The notes beneath the pieces were generated by a model, which saw nothing but the letters and a program-made list of their open reading frames with translations, had not been told where the DNA came from and ran no database searches. 64,000 nt of DNA. It comes from Acidobacteriota bacterium (lineage in GTDB: Bacteria > Acidobacteriota > Terriglobia > Acidiferrales > UBA7541). Numbering within the stretch: position 1 is the first letter of the stretch; every line of letters starts with the position of its first letter. The stretch covers positions 106,588 through 170,587 of the forward strand of contig QHYI01000114.1 of NCBI GenBank assembly GCA_003223245.1, in the 5' to 3' direction. Shown here piece by piece: positions 63,400-64,000 of this stretch. The position numbers and the translations under genes are program-made.

Positions 63400-64000
63400 G
63401 CCTAGCTCCCGCAAAGAGTTGCGTCCGCTTCGAAAATCTCAAGCCTTCCCTCAGAACCGACTGAGGCTCTACTACCGGCAGGTCCTCGATGCGGACGGAA
63501 AGGGAAGCAGCCCCACAACGACTCATTCCAGTGCAAAGGGTAAAGTCCGTCCTGCGAGGCCTCGAGGAGGGTCCGACTTAAGTACTCGAGCGACCCGCAG
63601 CAAAACTCTCTGGAGAAATTATACGTCTTTAGCCAAGGTTGCAAGTCATTTAGGGAGCTGTAAGGCATGTTGCGAGGAAGGCGCGCAAGTGTCGTGATTG
63701 ATTAGCGGCCTTGTGCTGAAGCATGGGAGCGCGAATTTACTGGGGGCAATTCTGCATGCGACTAGAGGAGAGTGTTTGTTTCATGGCTCTTCGTGTGGGT
63801 GTGTGGGCGAGTAACCGAGGAGGAAGGGAAGGAGATTGTTCCTGGTTTTTTGGTCATGATTTACCGTGTTTTATAACGTTTTTAATAAAGTCCCAATCCG
63901 GTTAACGGTGTGGTCTGCGAGTTATGACACAGCTGTTGTCGCACGTTGCGGCATAGAGGATAGAGATAAATGTCCTTTGGCGCCAAGCCGTGAGCTCGGT
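63400..64000. other. Terminal intergenic region, no gene recognised
   Basis: About 600 bases upstream of the glycosyltransferase. Several short frames exist on both strands but none has a signal or family resemblance. The segment 63790-63960 is clearly AT-richer (TTTTATAACG, TTTTTAATAAAG) and may hold a promoter for a gene beyond the window edge. Confidence 0.5.

Noticed and set aside
63723..63905. A 60-codon plus-strand frame in the AT-rich end of the window
   Set aside because: No ribosome-binding site and no family; it more likely belongs to a promoter region.

Overview
The window looks like a chromosomal segment of a soil-type Acidobacteriota (Terriglobia-like) bacterium. This is inferred from gene content, not from a marker gene: an Oar-like TonB-dependent receptor with an N-terminal carboxypeptidase-regulatory domain, many Tat-exported or secreted enzymes, Gram-negative lipid A genes (lpxL-type, lpxD), a large hopanoid operon, small secreted proteins of acidobacterial type, and GC-rich intergenic palindromes. 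No rRNA, tRNA, CRISPR array, insertion sequence or prophage was recognised.

Layout. 0-11 kb: mostly minus-strand secreted proteins, a Tat-exported sugar isomerase-like protein, a threonine/serine dehydratase, a PilZ protein, a beta-propeller protein overlapping a frame-broken SpoIVB-type (S55) peptidase, plus two gene relics (a collapsed toxin-antitoxin pair and a small membrane protein). 11-24 kb: aroA, a Tat-exported phospholipase C-like phosphoesterase, a five-gene ECF sigma/anti-sigma/envelope operon on the minus strand, a flippase-like membrane protein, nrdR, an M19 dipeptidase homologue, an acetyltransferase, an alpha/beta-hydrolase homologue and an ArnT-like glycosyltransferase. 24.9-38.1 kb: one plus-strand block, lpxL - lpxD - P-loop protein - shc - radical-SAM-like protein - hpnA - hpnG - two zinc-type dehydrogenases - fused hpnC/hpnD - hpnE. 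38-64 kb: a zinc-ribbon protein, a disrupted alanine racemase, an S9 peptidase, a beta-lactamase-fold hydrolase, a GH42-like glycosidase, a hybrid histidine kinase, a DUF3179 gene with an in-frame UGA, a cupin, a Gfo/Idh-type oxidoreductase, a DUF72 protein, a ribosome hibernation factor, a frame-broken TonB-dependent receptor, and an HpnI-like glycosyltransferase.

The hopanoid block is nearly self-contained. Fused HpnC/HpnD and HpnE turn farnesyl diphosphate into squalene, Shc cyclises it to hopene, and HpnA, HpnG, the radical-SAM-like protein and two dehydrogenases probably build the C35 side chain. HpnI, 24 kb away, could glycosylate it. A canonical HpnH with Fe-S cysteines is not in the window.

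The most interesting observation is the DUF3179 gene at 51886-52914. An in-frame UGA sits exactly where the family's first conserved Cys of a CxxC motif is expected. The frame stays intact and family-like after it, and a 7-bp hairpin whose apical loop starts 20 nt after the UGA fits the published bacterial SECIS pattern as I remember it. It may be an undescribed selenoprotein family member, but a nonsense mutation is the competing explanation. That alternative is realistic because five other genes here have broken frames, which points either to real gene decay or to an error-prone assembly.
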